Part shown: positions 26,791 to 35,578 of the stretch, in pieces | Position numbering within the stretch: the stretch's first letter is position 1 | Layout of the letters: the number at the start of each line of letters is the position of its first letter | Assembly: GCF_000378485.1 (NCBI RefSeq) | Contig: NZ_KB899967.1 | Coordinates: forward strand, 558,001 to 622,000 | Source: Flavobacterium rivuli WB 3.3-2 = DSM 21788 | GTDB lineage: Bacteria > Bacteroidota > Bacteroidia > Flavobacteriales > Flavobacteriaceae | DNA length: 64,000 nucleotides | Direction of reading: 5' to 3' | Notes under the pieces: generated by a model | Databases searched by the model: none | Seen by the model: only the letters and a program-made list of their open reading frames with translations | Told to the model about the DNA's origin: nothing | Translations under genes and position numbers: made by a program

Positions 26791-27156
26791 ATGTACGCAA
26801 TCGTAGAGATAGCAGGGCAACAATTTAAAGTTAGCAAAGACCAAAAGGTATTTGTTCACCGTTTAGAAGGTAAAGAAGGCGACGCAGTTACATTTGCGAA
26901 AGTACTTTTACTTGATAACGAAGGAACTATTACTTTAGGCGCCCCCGCTATAGAAGGTGCTTCAGTAGAAGCCAAAGTGCTGCAGCACTTAAAAGGAGAT
27001 AAAGTAATCGTTTTCAAAAAGAAACGTAGAAAAGGTTACAAAAAGAAAAATGGCCACCGCCAGTCTTTAACTCAAATTCAGATTTCAGTAATCAACTTTG
27101 GTGGTGCTAAGAAAAAAGCAGCTAAAAAAGAAGAAACTGCAACTGCAGCAGAATAA
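26791..27156 (+). CDS. rplU: Ribosomal protein bL21
   Basis: A 121-residue large-subunit ribosomal protein. It starts with the conserved [18 protein letters not shown] and has the basic [16 protein letters not shown] loop near residue 75-90. A short Lys/Ala-rich C-terminal extension is common in this group. rpmA follows 26 bp later in the same operon. Confidence 0.98.
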   Translation: MYAIVEIAGQQFKVSKDQKVFVHRLEGKEGDAVTFAKVLLLDNEGTITLGAPAIEGASVEAKVLQHLKGDKVIVFKKKRRKGYKKKNGHRQSLTQIQISVINFGGAKKKAAKKEETATAAE

Positions 27157-27182
27157 TTACTAACAATTAAAAACAAAACATC

Positions 27183-27455
27183 ATGGCTCACAAGAAAGGT
27201 GTCGGTAGTTCCAAGAATGGTAGGGAATCAGAGTCGAAACGTTTAGGCGTTAAGATATATGGTGGCCAGGCCGCTATTGCTGGTAATATCATTATCAGGC
27301 AGAGAGGTTCTAAGCACAATCCGGGAGAAAATGTTTACATGGGTAAAGACCATACGCTACACGCAAGAGTAGACGGTGTTGTTAAATTTCAAAAGAAAAA
27401 AGACAACAAATCCTATGTTTCTATACTTCCATTTGAAGTAGAAGTACAAGCTTAA
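27183..27455 (+). CDS. rpmA: Ribosomal protein bL27
   Basis: A 90-residue large-subunit protein near the peptidyl-transferase centre. It has the conserved [20 protein letters not shown] start and the [11 protein letters not shown] and [13 protein letters not shown] segments. The start has no cleavable N-terminal extension of the Firmicutes type. It is followed by a strong terminator. Confidence 0.98.
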   Translation: MAHKKGVGSSKNGRESESKRLGVKIYGGQAAIAGNIIIRQRGSKHNPGENVYMGKDHTLHARVDGVVKFQKKKDNKSYVSILPFEVEVQA

Positions 27456-27497
27456 GACCATTAGTTAATTCTTTTTACAGGAATTACAAAAAAATAT

Positions 27498-27531
27498 AAA
27501 CAGCAACAGGGCAACCTGTTGCTGTTTTTTT
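27498..27531 (+). terminator. Terminator of rplU-rpmA
   Basis: AACAGCAACAGG and CCTGTTGCTGTT flank GCAA and lead into seven T residues. Confidence 0.9.
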
Positions 27532-27579
27532 ATGCATATTTTACTACATTTAAGGCTGCGATAAACACACCACTTTGCC

Positions 27580-28566
27580 ATGCCTAAATACACTACTACT
27601 TTCAGCCTATTGCTTCTACTGGCACTATTCCTGTTCTGCCCTGTTACAGGCAATACACAAACAGCCACCAACTACCACCGCTATTTTGCCACAGCACAAT
27701 ATAACGGCAACACCATTATAATTTTAAGAAAGTTTGAGCAGCAAGGCAAACCCTACTATTTGTATGCAGACCCAAAAACTATTGAGACGGCAACCATAGC
27801 AGCAGCAAAAGTTACCGCACAGGCTACAAAATGGGACGACATTGTTACCACTTATAAAACCACCCCATACATTAAAGCACTGCTGGCGGCACAACAGCAA
27901 TCTGTCGCTTTGCAGGATGCCGGGATTACCCACGCCTACCCTAAAGAAAAAGGCATTACCCTTACCATAGACCTTTGCCCATCGCACAAGCCGCTGGACA
28001 GGGTAATATTTACCTCACTGATAACCGAATTTAAAAAGATTGAAACCCCGGTGCCGGTAGCATTATCTGTAACAGGACGGTTTATGCTGACCCACGCCGA
28101 AGATATTGACTGGCTTAAAAATCTTGTAAAGCAAAAAGAGATAAACATAACCTGGATTAACCACACCTATAATCATCACTACGACCCCAAACTGCCGCTT
28201 ACCAAAAACTTTTTACTGGAACCCGGTACCGATATTGACTTCGAAATACTGGGTACCGAGATAGCCATGCTACAACACGGGCTTATGCCATCGGTGTTTT
28301 TCAGGTTTCCGGGGCTGGTGTCAGATGCTAAGATGGTGCAGGCAGTTACCGGCTATGGCCTTATACCCATAGGCAGCGATGCATGGCTCGCCAAAGGGCA
28401 GGCTGCCAATGCCGGCAGCCTTGTACTTATACACGGCAATGGTAACGAACCCATAGGTGTAAAAGATTTTATTAACCTGCTGAAGACCGAACAAAGTAAA
28501 GTGACTGACAAGCAATGGCTGCTGTATGACTTGCGGGAAAGTGTAAAGAATGAGTTTGGCGAATGA
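27580..28566 (+). CDS. Secreted polysaccharide deacetylase-like protein with altered metal motif
   Basis: A 328-residue exported protein (signal MPKYTTTFSLLLLLALFLFC). The NodB-type domain spans about residues 125-320. Motif 1 reads TIDLCPSH where most family members have TFDDGPS, so the usual metal-binding second Asp is Leu. Motif 2, WINHTYNHHY, keeps the HxxxH pair, and the RFPGL segment corresponds to motif 3. The late LVLIHGNGN stretch matches motif 5. Deacetylases remove acetyl groups from chitin- or peptidoglycan-like glycans; activity of this one is uncertain. It is a single gene after the ribosomal operon. Confidence 0.75.
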   Translation: MPKYTTTFSLLLLLALFLFCPVTGNTQTATNYHRYFATAQYNGNTIIILRKFEQQGKPYYLYADPKTIETATIAAAKVTAQATKWDDIVTTYKTTPYIKALLAAQQQSVALQDAGITHAYPKEKGITLTIDLCPSHKPLDRVIFTSLITEFKKIETPVPVALSVTGRFMLTHAEDIDWLKNLVKQKEINITWINHTYNHHYDPKLPLTKNFLLEPGTDIDFEILGTEIAMLQHGLMPSVFFRFPGLVSDAKMVQAVTGYGLIPIGSDAWLAKGQAANAGSLVLIHGNGNEPIGVKDFINLLKTEQSKVTDKQWLLYDLRESVKNEFGE

Positions 28567-28653
28567 CCCACTCATAGATTTATCTAAAGATAGATATCAA
28601 AACACTACATTTAAGCTGCTTTAAATGTTTAAAATAATCAATAACCAAAATGT

Positions 28654-29850
28654 ATGCTGCAACGTATAAAAATAAAATCTTATTTATACATTATTATACT
28701 ATTCTTGTTATACAGCACACTTAATGCCCAGGAAAGAGTATTAGAGGTTAACGTTATCAGTATTAAAACCGGCAAAGTGATAAAGGATGCCAAGGTTACT
28801 TTAGAAGGTTTTGAAATACCCGCAATTACTGCGCAGTACGACAAAAAGAAAAAAATATATTATTTTAATGAGGTGCCAAAAGGATACAATGCTGTAATGG
28901 CATATCATAATGAGTATAATGAAAAAGGATTTCAATGCAGCAGTATATTGCCCGGCAAGGTTACTTTAAGGCTTCATGATAAAGGAGATGTGCAGTACCG
29001 TTTCATTACCTACAAAGACTCTTTAGTTATAGATCAAGGTAAAAAGTACATTACAAAACGGGAGAGCTATGTTGAGGACCCGTACAAAATTGCCGTAGAA
29101 CCTAAGGTTGCGATGAGTTATAATGAGCGCAGAGACTATATAAACAGTAAAATTGCTGAACTGAATTTAGAAATAGCTTTAGTGAACCCTTTTTATGAAG
29201 AACATAAACTACAGGCTTATGGAATTGATCCTTCACAGCATGAGGGATACCCTGCACTGCCCGACATTACAAAACCAGAAAAGTTTATATTACCCCTTAA
29301 AAGCGGAAGAAGCAACTTATTTCAGCACAAATACCCACACGGACAGGAGGACATATGTTTTATTTTAAGAAAAAAAGATGGTTCTAAGTTTAAACGTTTT
29401 AACGACCCTTTGATTAAAAAGCTTAAGGACTATTTTACAGTTAATTTAATAGTGCTAAGTAAGAAAAATAGTTATATGCTGCACGAAAATAGACGTAACG
29501 ATTTTATGATAAGGGATAAGCAAAATGAACTGTATAATAAAAAACACCAAACAGATTCTTCCCGAATATTTTTTTACGATAATCAACTTCGAAATTACCC
29601 CAAAACAATAGAACGAAGAAAAAACAGCAGTTATCAAATTTATGAACCATCGGATGATGATAATGTACCAATATTTTTATTGGTAGAAAATAATTATTAC
29701 AAAATACCTAAAGATTACCTTTCGGAAGAAGAAAACGAATATAAAAAACTTCAGGATATTCCGGTTCAGGAAAACTCTATCGGGCTTGGCATTTTAGACC
29801 AGTATGAATATTATTATGAAACCACTAAAAAGGAAGATGATGAAAATTAA
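28654..29850 (+). CDS. Secreted protein of unknown function with Ig-like N-terminal domain
   Basis: A 398-residue protein with an N-terminal hydrophobic signal (residues about 6-25, ending LNAQ). Residues about 28-95 resemble a carboxypeptidase-regulatory-like Ig fold (VISIKTGKVIKDAKVTLEGF, then VPKGYNAVMAYHNEY). The rest is charged, rich in Lys, Tyr and Asn, with no recognised motif. The next gene overlaps its last 11 bp, so the two are likely cotranslated. I do not recognise the family. Confidence 0.6.
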   Translation: MLQRIKIKSYLYIIILFLLYSTLNAQERVLEVNVISIKTGKVIKDAKVTLEGFEIPAITAQYDKKKKIYYFNEVPKGYNAVMAYHNEYNEKGFQCSSILPGKVTLRLHDKGDVQYRFITYKDSLVIDQGKKYITKRESYVEDPYKIAVEPKVAMSYNERRDYINSKIAELNLEIALVNPFYEEHKLQAYGIDPSQHEGYPALPDITKPEKFILPLKSGRSNLFQHKYPHGQEDICFILRKKDGSKFKRFNDPLIKKLKDYFTVNLIVLSKKNSYMLHENRRNDFMIRDKQNELYNKKHQTDSSRIFFYDNQLRNYPKTIERRKNSSYQIYEPSDDDNVPIFLLVENNYYKIPKDYLSEEENEYKKLQDIPVQENSIGLGILDQYEYYYETTKKEDDEN

Positions 29851-30442
29851 GTTTTTGGCATTTTTTTTATTAATAACATTTGCGGTTAGCGCACAAAATA
29901 CTGCTCACGTTAAGAGTGTAAAAAAGGCGCACAAACTTAATCTGAGCGATTTTAAGAATAGTAAGAAAGTCCGATGGGAAAACTACACTCAATTAATAAA
30001 AAATGACACAGTTTTTCGCTTCTCAAAAGAAGACGGAAAAATACGCAAGGAGTTTTTTAAAAGAAATGAAAACGCTAAAAAGATAGAAATGTATGATGAT
30101 CAAACTTTTTCACCCCTTTCTGAAAGTAGTATGTTTTTTAATTTCCCTACAGGGTCATATCGAAAATACGATTCAAAGGGAAATATAATACAAGAAATCA
30201 ATTATGACAAAGATTATAGAGTCAGCCTAATGGATATTATATCTTTAGCCAAAGCAAAATTTAATATCGATATAACTCAAAAAATCAGCGGAGTAGGCGT
30301 GACAAGAGGCTTTGATGAACATTTCAAAAAGAATGTCTATACTCTTTCACTACCGGTAAATGAGCAATCATACCGCTTTGTTATTATTGATGCTACAAGC
30401 AAGAAAATCCTTTCTGACCAGCGCGGTAATTATATAGAATAA
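29840..30442 (+). CDS. Small secreted protein of unknown function
   Basis: A 200-residue exported protein. I chose ATG 29840 (MKIKFLAFFLLITFAVSAQ) because the signal peptide begins there; ATG 29837 is equally possible and an AGGA precedes both. Upstream in-frame starts would lie inside the previous gene. The mature part is basic and contains YRKYDSKGNIIQEINYDKDY, reminiscent of toxin-like or MORN-like beta turns, but not enough to name a family. It overlaps the previous gene by 11 bp. Confidence 0.6.
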   Translation: MKIKFLAFFLLITFAVSAQNTAHVKSVKKAHKLNLSDFKNSKKVRWENYTQLIKNDTVFRFSKEDGKIRKEFFKRNENAKKIEMYDDQTFSPLSESSMFFNFPTGSYRKYDSKGNIIQEINYDKDYRVSLMDIISLAKAKFNIDITQKISGVGVTRGFDEHFKKNVYTLSLPVNEQSYRFVIIDATSKKILSDQRGNYIE

Positions 30443-30510
30443 CTAAATTCAATTTTAAGACAAGACTGCACCTGCATTCTCAGGAAAAGAGGTTTAAATA
30501 ATGCCCACAA

Positions 30511-30542
30511 AAAAACCCTAAGCTATAAAACTTAGGGTTTTT
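30511..30542 (-). terminator. Terminator of tRNA-Gly (bidirectional)
   Basis: AAAAACCCTAAG and CTTAGGGTTTTT flank an 8-nt loop, directly 3' of the tRNA on the minus strand and after the plus-strand unknown gene. Confidence 0.85.
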
Positions 30543-30546
30543 GCAG

Positions 30547-30619
<73 letters not shown>

Positions 30620-30746
30620 ATTTGTGAGTGCAAATATAAGCATTTTTATTTCTTGCATGCAAGCTTTTTTTTCAGAAATTTTACATTAAAAATTGGCCCC
30701 GCTTTTAAAATATTTACACTTAATTTGTTACCTCATTTTTATTAGC

Positions 30747-31193
30747 ATGTATACCATAAAACAAATTACTTCCCAAGCCACATTTGCCGTTCGGCAGCCT
30801 GTTTTACGCCCCGGCAAACACATAGACACCTGCATTTTTGATGGTGACGACCTGCCCACTACCGTTCACTTTGGCATTTATCAGGATGATGAACTATTAG
30901 GGGTAATATCAGTATTCGAAGCAAAGAGCCCTTATTTTAACGAAGAGCACCAGTTCCAGATACGTGGAATGGCAGTATTAGAGAACCAGCAAAAGAAAGG
31001 CCTCGGCGAAAAACTGGTTGTAAAAGCTGAAGAGTATATTACAACAAAATGCGGCAAAAGAACCTGGTTTAACGCCCGTGAAATTGCCGTGGGCTTCTAC
31101 AAAAAGATGGGGTATGAAATAATAGGCAATGAATTTAACATACCAGATGTAGGGCCTCATTATGTAATGCATAAAATTATGACTTTAGAGTAA
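30747..31193 (+). CDS. GNAT family N-acetyltransferase
   Basis: A 148-residue single-domain acetyltransferase. I chose ATG 30747 (MYTIKQITSQATFAVRQPVL) since the region before it is hydrophobic leader-like and unrelated. The acetyl-CoA loop is at NQQKKGLGEKLV (about residues 82-93), and the C-terminal half has WFNAREIAVGFYKKMGYEI, the classic last strand-helix of the fold. Substrate unknown. It is divergent from the tRNA gene. Confidence 0.85.
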   Translation: MYTIKQITSQATFAVRQPVLRPGKHIDTCIFDGDDLPTTVHFGIYQDDELLGVISVFEAKSPYFNEEHQFQIRGMAVLENQQKKGLGEKLVVKAEEYITTKCGKRTWFNAREIAVGFYKKMGYEIIGNEFNIPDVGPHYVMHKIMTLE

Positions 31194-31264
31194 TAATTTC
31201 ACAAAATATTATGTTGTGTGCTGATATTGTGGAGGATTAACTTTTGTACCTTTAATGTAAATTT

Positions 31265-31365
31265 CAGGGTGGCAAAACCACTGTCCGGCAACAAATAACC
31301 AGTATGCTCGCGGAGCAATAGTAATTAGCCCGGATTTCTTAGTACCCGTTAACCAATAGGGCATT
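31265..31365 (+). other. Possible structured RNA or leader upstream of the L,D-transpeptidase gene
   Basis: The 222-bp gap 31194-31415 has no open frame but is GC-richer than other gaps and rich in stems. GTGG/CCAC (31269-31281) forms a hairpin. TCCGG (31284-31288) can pair with CCGGA (31330-31334) and encloses TGCTC/GAGCA (31305-31317). A TTG...TACCTTTA promoter-like pair lies upstream at about 31229-31254. It may be the 5' leader of the lipoprotein gene at 31416. No known RNA family was recognised. Confidence 0.35.
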
Positions 31366-31415
31366 AAGTAGTATAGCCATTTTAAGATTTGTTACTAACA
31401 ACAAACACAAATGTT

Positions 31416-33002
31416 ATGCTTAGATTTATTACTTTAATTGCCTTAGTAACGGTGCTGTTTGGCGCTTGCCAGAATACAGGCAGGATAAAAGAACAACTGC
31501 CTGTACAACCCGTTAATACCGAAAATTTAAAAAACACTCCCTTAACTTTTTCTGAAGTTGTTTTAGAAAAAGCATCAGAAGCTGCCAAAGCCTTTTATAC
31601 TGCTAATAATAACACAACCGTCTGGATAAATAAAACCGACCGTACTGCCCTGCAGGATGCAGTTAGCGGCGCTGCGGCCGATGGCCTCGTTCCCGAAGAG
31701 TATAACCTTAACTTTTTAAAAGAGTTTGAGGCGCTTACATCGATATCTGAAGAAGAAGCCATGCGCTACGACCTTATGATGACAGAAGCCTTTACAACGC
31801 TGTCTAACCATCTTTTTAAAGGCAAACTGCAACCATCCGGCGTTTATGATGACTGGGCACTGGCTCCTAAAAAACTGGACAGCGGAAAACTACTTACCGA
31901 AGCACTGCAAAACCACAATATTACAGAGGTTATAGACCGTTGCCGCCCCCGCCATGCAATATATGCGGGCCTGCGCAAAAGCCTTGAGCAGCTTAATAAC
32001 ATGCCTGATGATGCTACTATTGGCGCAATTACAATTACTAAACCTATTACCCTTAAAGACACTACAGCCGTAACGGGGCTTATAAAACAACGCCTGGCTT
32101 ATTGGGGTGACTTAGATATAGCCAATGTTGAAATTAAAGAATATGACGCTGCAACTGCCGATGCGGTAAAGAAATTTCAGGAACGCCATGGAATTGTAGC
32201 TGACGGTGTTGTAAATACCCGCACTGCCGATGCACTAAATTTTACAAGAAACCAGCGCAAGGAACAGGTTATTGCAAATTTAGAACGCTGGAGATGGTTC
32301 CCGTACGATTTTGGCGAGAGGGCCATTGTTATCAACATTCCTAACTACCGCCTTGCCGTTTTAGAGAATAATACCGATACGATACAGACGTATAAAGTGG
32401 TTGTAGGCAAGCCCGAAAGGCGCACCCCTATTTTATATTCTACGCTGAATAATTTGGTAATTAACCCTACATGGACGGTTCCTCCCACCATTCTTAAAGA
32501 AGACCTTACGCCATCGGCTACTAAAGACCGCGGTTATTTTGCAAACCTTAACATGAAAATTTATAAAAATGATGAGGAGGTATCTGCACAGGAATGGGAT
32601 CCGGCAATTGCCGATCATTACCGTTACGTACAGGGACCCGGCGACCACAACTCTTTGGGCAGGATAAAATTCAACTTCCGCAACAGCTATAGCGTGTATT
32701 TGCACGATACCAACCACAAAGAAAATTTTGCTAAACCATACAGGGCATTAAGTTCTGGCTGCGTGCGTGTGCAAAATCCTTTTAAACTGGCAGGTTATGT
32801 TTTAGATAAGCAGGAAAAAGGCTGGACAAAAGATAAAATAGACGAGATTGTTGCCACTGGCGAAACTACAAATGTAAACATACAAAAATCCATCCAGGTG
32901 CACCAGTTGTACTGGACAGCGTGGATGGATAAAGGCGGGCTGCAATTTAGAAATGACATTTACAGCCTCGACAAGATATTGTATACTAAACTAAGAAGCT
33001 AA
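31416..33002 (+). CDS. L,D-transpeptidase (YcbB-like) lipoprotein with peptidoglycan-binding domain
   Basis: A 528-residue cell-envelope enzyme that cross-links or modifies peptidoglycan through L,D bonds. ATG 31416 gives a lipoprotein signal ending FGAC; an earlier in-frame start at 31389 adds an unlikely tail. A peptidoglycan-binding segment lies at about residues 250-275 (AVKKFQERHGIVADG), and the YkuD domain follows, with HDTNHKENFAKPYRALSSGCVRV holding the catalytic Cys in SSGCVRV. The order (scaffold, PG-binding, YkuD) matches YcbB/LdtD. Its end overlaps the convergent L,D-transpeptidase gene by 12 bp. Confidence 0.92.
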   Translation: MLRFITLIALVTVLFGACQNTGRIKEQLPVQPVNTENLKNTPLTFSEVVLEKASEAAKAFYTANNNTTVWINKTDRTALQDAVSGAAADGLVPEEYNLNFLKEFEALTSISEEEAMRYDLMMTEAFTTLSNHLFKGKLQPSGVYDDWALAPKKLDSGKLLTEALQNHNITEVIDRCRPRHAIYAGLRKSLEQLNNMPDDATIGAITITKPITLKDTTAVTGLIKQRLAYWGDLDIANVEIKEYDAATADAVKKFQERHGIVADGVVNTRTADALNFTRNQRKEQVIANLERWRWFPYDFGERAIVINIPNYRLAVLENNTDTIQTYKVVVGKPERRTPILYSTLNNLVINPTWTVPPTILKEDLTPSATKDRGYFANLNMKIYKNDEEVSAQEWDPAIADHYRYVQGPGDHNSLGRIKFNFRNSYSVYLHDTNHKENFAKPYRALSSGCVRVQNPFKLAGYVLDKQEKGWTKDKIDEIVATGETTNVNIQKSIQVHQLYWTAWMDKGGLQFRNDIYSLDKILYTKLRS

Positions 33003-33695
33003 TAACTTAGAAGTTGCTAAATAGTTTTTAGTGGGGTGGTAAATAAACAGGCACGATTTGCCTTGCAGTAAATTTACTATTTCTTTAGTTAATCCTACCG
33101 GTAGCGCAGGGCATCCCTGGCTGCGGCCTAACCTGTGATGTTGTTGTGCAAAGGTTTCGCTTACATAATCAGCGGCGTGCATAACCACTCCCCTACTGCG
33201 TGCATTGTTGTTTATACCAGCTTCTAAACCATCAAGGCGAAGCGACTGGCCATGCTTACCATTATATATTTCGCCGGTAGCATAAAAGCCAAGGCTGCTT
33301 TTGTTAGAGCTGTTGGCATTGCTAAAGCTGTTTGCAAAATCGTCTCCGCTGTTTTTACCGTGTGCCACAAGGGTATTAAATATAACGGTTTGCGTTTCCA
33401 TATCTATAATCCAAAGGCGTTTAGCGGTAGATGATAAAGTAAAATCTATAACCGTAAGATATTCTTTTTTAATTTTGCCTTCCTCTTTAAGCTTGTTGTA
33501 GCCTTTCATTGCTTTGGCAAAGCATTCAAAAGCAGGCATAGAGGCAGAGTGTAATTTAATAGCAGTATAAACAGATTCCGTTTCGCTCAGTGCACTGGTT
33601 GCCGGGGCAGCCATTTTATGTGCAGTGTGTTTTAATGTTGGTGCCGTAAAAGAAAAGAACAAAAATAAAACCGACGTAAAAAAGTTGTAACCCAT
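32991..33695 (-). CDS. Secreted murein L,D-transpeptidase catalytic domain protein (YkuD_2 type)
   Basis: A 234-residue exported protein with an N-terminal signal (about residues 4-20). The YkuD_2-like domain has FNTLVAHGKNSGDDFANSFS, VVMHAADYVSE and the catalytic SQGCPALP stretch (Cys about residue 196). Bacteroidota often carry several such short L,D-transpeptidases. It is convergent with the larger YcbB-like enzyme and overlaps it by 12 bp. Confidence 0.88.
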   Translation of the reverse strand: MGYNFFTSVLFLFFSFTAPTLKHTAHKMAAPATSALSETESVYTAIKLHSASMPAFECFAKAMKGYNKLKEEGKIKKEYLTVIDFTLSSTAKRLWIIDMETQTVIFNTLVAHGKNSGDDFANSFSNANSSNKSSLGFYATGEIYNGKHGQSLRLDGLEAGINNNARSRGVVMHAADYVSETFAQQHHRLGRSQGCPALPVGLTKEIVNLLQGKSCLFIYHPTKNYLATSKLLAS

Positions 33696-34023
33696 AGTAA
33701 TAATTTAGTTGTGCGTTTTAACGAGATTGCTAAATAAGTTAAGAAAAACTTAAAAACCAAAAGCAACTGTGTTAAAATCAAATATTTAACATTTTCATTT
33801 GGCAGGGAGTCATTCCTGTGCCGTTCCTCTTCATGTATTTGTAACGCGAATAAAAAGTTAATTATTGTGTAACAGGCAAAATTGTTTCGAAAAATTTTAA
33901 AGCAGCCTGCATATATCTTAACCTTTTTTAAGTGTGAAACATTGCTAAAAAGTGCTAACTTTATCGCTCGTTTCGGATTATAATAATCCCAAAACTGTGC
34001 CAAAACCACATAATAGATTGAAA
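33696..34023. other. Divergent intergenic region, no gene
   Basis: A 328-bp AT-rich gap between the minus-strand L,D-transpeptidase and gpmI. I see no open frame worth calling and no clear TAnnTTTG box on either strand; TAACTTTA at 33956-33963 is the nearest for gpmI. Confidence 0.5.
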
Positions 34024-35541
34024 ATGAACAAAAAAGTTATCCTTATGATACTTGATGGCTGGGGAAAATCACCAGATCCTAAGGTATCGGCTATAGACAA
34101 TGCCAACATTCCTTTTATAAATAGCCTGTATACAAAATACCCAAGCGCACAGCTTAGAACCGATGGCCTTAACGTGGGTTTACCCGAAGGACAGATGGGT
34201 AACAGCGAAGTGGGCCACATGAATCTTGGAGCCGGGCGTATTGTGTACCAGGACCTTGTAAGAATAAATCTTGCAGTTCAGGATAAAACAATTGCAAGCG
34301 AACCTGCATTAGTCGATGCTTTTAACTATGCTAAGGCTAATAATAAAAAAGTACACTTATTAGGACTTGTTTCTAACGGTGGTGTGCACAGCCATACAGA
34401 CCACCTTAAAGGACTTGTAGATGCTACAGAGGCTGCCGGACTGGATAAAGTATACATTCATGCTTTTACCGATGGCCGTGATGTAGACCCAAAATCGGGT
34501 ATAAACTTTATATCTGAAATTGAGCACCATATAAAAGACACTCACGTTAAGCTGGCATCCATTATTGGCCGCTACTATGCTATGGACCGGGACAAACGCT
34601 GGGAACGCGTTAAGCTTGCTTACGACCTACTTGTTAATGGAGCAGGAACGCTATCTACCAGTGCTGTAGCAAGTATCCAGGAGGCATACTCCGAAGGCAT
34701 TACCGATGAGTTTATTAAACCTGTTGTATTAACAGAAGACGGCACTACACCTATTGCAGTTATAGAGCCGGATGACGTGGTTATCTTCTTTAACTTCCGT
34801 ACAGACAGGGGCCGCGAGCTTACAGAGGTGCTTTCTCAGTTTGATGTTCATGAGCAAAACATGCACAAACTAAAACTGTATTTTGTTACCATGACTAACT
34901 ATGATGATACGTTTAAAGACGTGCATGTAGTATATGATAAAGACAACCTTACCGAAACGCTTGGCGAGATAGTAAGTAAAGCAGGCAAAAAGCAAATACG
35001 TATTGCCGAAACAGAAAAGTACCCTCACGTTACCTTCTTCTTTTCGGGCGGGCAGGAGCAGCCTTTTGAAGGTGAGACACGCCTTTTGCGCAATTCGCCA
35101 AAAGTAGCTACTTACGACCTTCAGCCGGAAATGAGCGCCTTTGAACTTAAGGATGCTTTAGTACCCGAACTGCAAAAAGGCGAAGTAGATTTTGTATGCC
35201 TTAATTTTGCCAATGGCGACATGGTGGGCCACACCGGTGTTATGGAAGCTGCCATTAAAGCCTGCGAAGCGGTAGATGCCTGCGTTAAAGAGGTTATTGA
35301 AGCTGCGCTCGAAAACAACTACACTACCATTGTAATTGCCGACCACGGTAACTGCGAGACCATGATAAACCCGGACGGCAGCCCTAACACGGCGCACACC
35401 ACTAACCCGGTGCCTATTATTTTGGTTGATAAAGAACTTACACAGGTTAATGATGGTGTACTGGGCGACATTGCCCCTACCATCCTTAAACTTATGGGCA
35501 TACCACAGCCGGAAGCCATGACAAGGCATTCGCTGGTTTAG
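34024..35541 (+). CDS. gpmI: 2,3-bisphosphoglycerate-independent phosphoglycerate mutase
   Basis: Glycolytic enzyme interconverting 3- and 2-phosphoglycerate with two Mn ions. I chose ATG 34024 (MNKKVILMILDGWGKSPD), the family's usual start, over an upstream in-frame start at 33952. The 505-residue protein has the DGWG metal motif at residues 11-14, the phospho-accepting Ser61 in GQMGNSEVGH, the FTDGRD segment and the C-terminal metal motif ADHGNCE. The length is typical. Confidence 0.97.
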   Translation: MNKKVILMILDGWGKSPDPKVSAIDNANIPFINSLYTKYPSAQLRTDGLNVGLPEGQMGNSEVGHMNLGAGRIVYQDLVRINLAVQDKTIASEPALVDAFNYAKANNKKVHLLGLVSNGGVHSHTDHLKGLVDATEAAGLDKVYIHAFTDGRDVDPKSGINFISEIEHHIKDTHVKLASIIGRYYAMDRDKRWERVKLAYDLLVNGAGTLSTSAVASIQEAYSEGITDEFIKPVVLTEDGTTPIAVIEPDDVVIFFNFRTDRGRELTEVLSQFDVHEQNMHKLKLYFVTMTNYDDTFKDVHVVYDKDNLTETLGEIVSKAGKKQIRIAETEKYPHVTFFFSGGQEQPFEGETRLLRNSPKVATYDLQPEMSAFELKDALVPELQKGEVDFVCLNFANGDMVGHTGVMEAAIKACEAVDACVKEVIEAALENNYTTIVIADHGNCETMINPDGSPNTAHTTNPVPIILVDKELTQVNDGVLGDIAPTILKLMGIPQPEAMTRHSLV

Positions 35542-35578
35542 GAAGTTGCAAAATAGCTGAGACACAAAGTTGCAAAGT

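Noticed and set aside
33632..34009. Long minus-strand frame across the gpmI upstream gap.
   Set aside because: Low-complexity, Phe/Leu-rich composition typical of AT-rich antisense frames, and it overlaps the real L,D-transpeptidase start.
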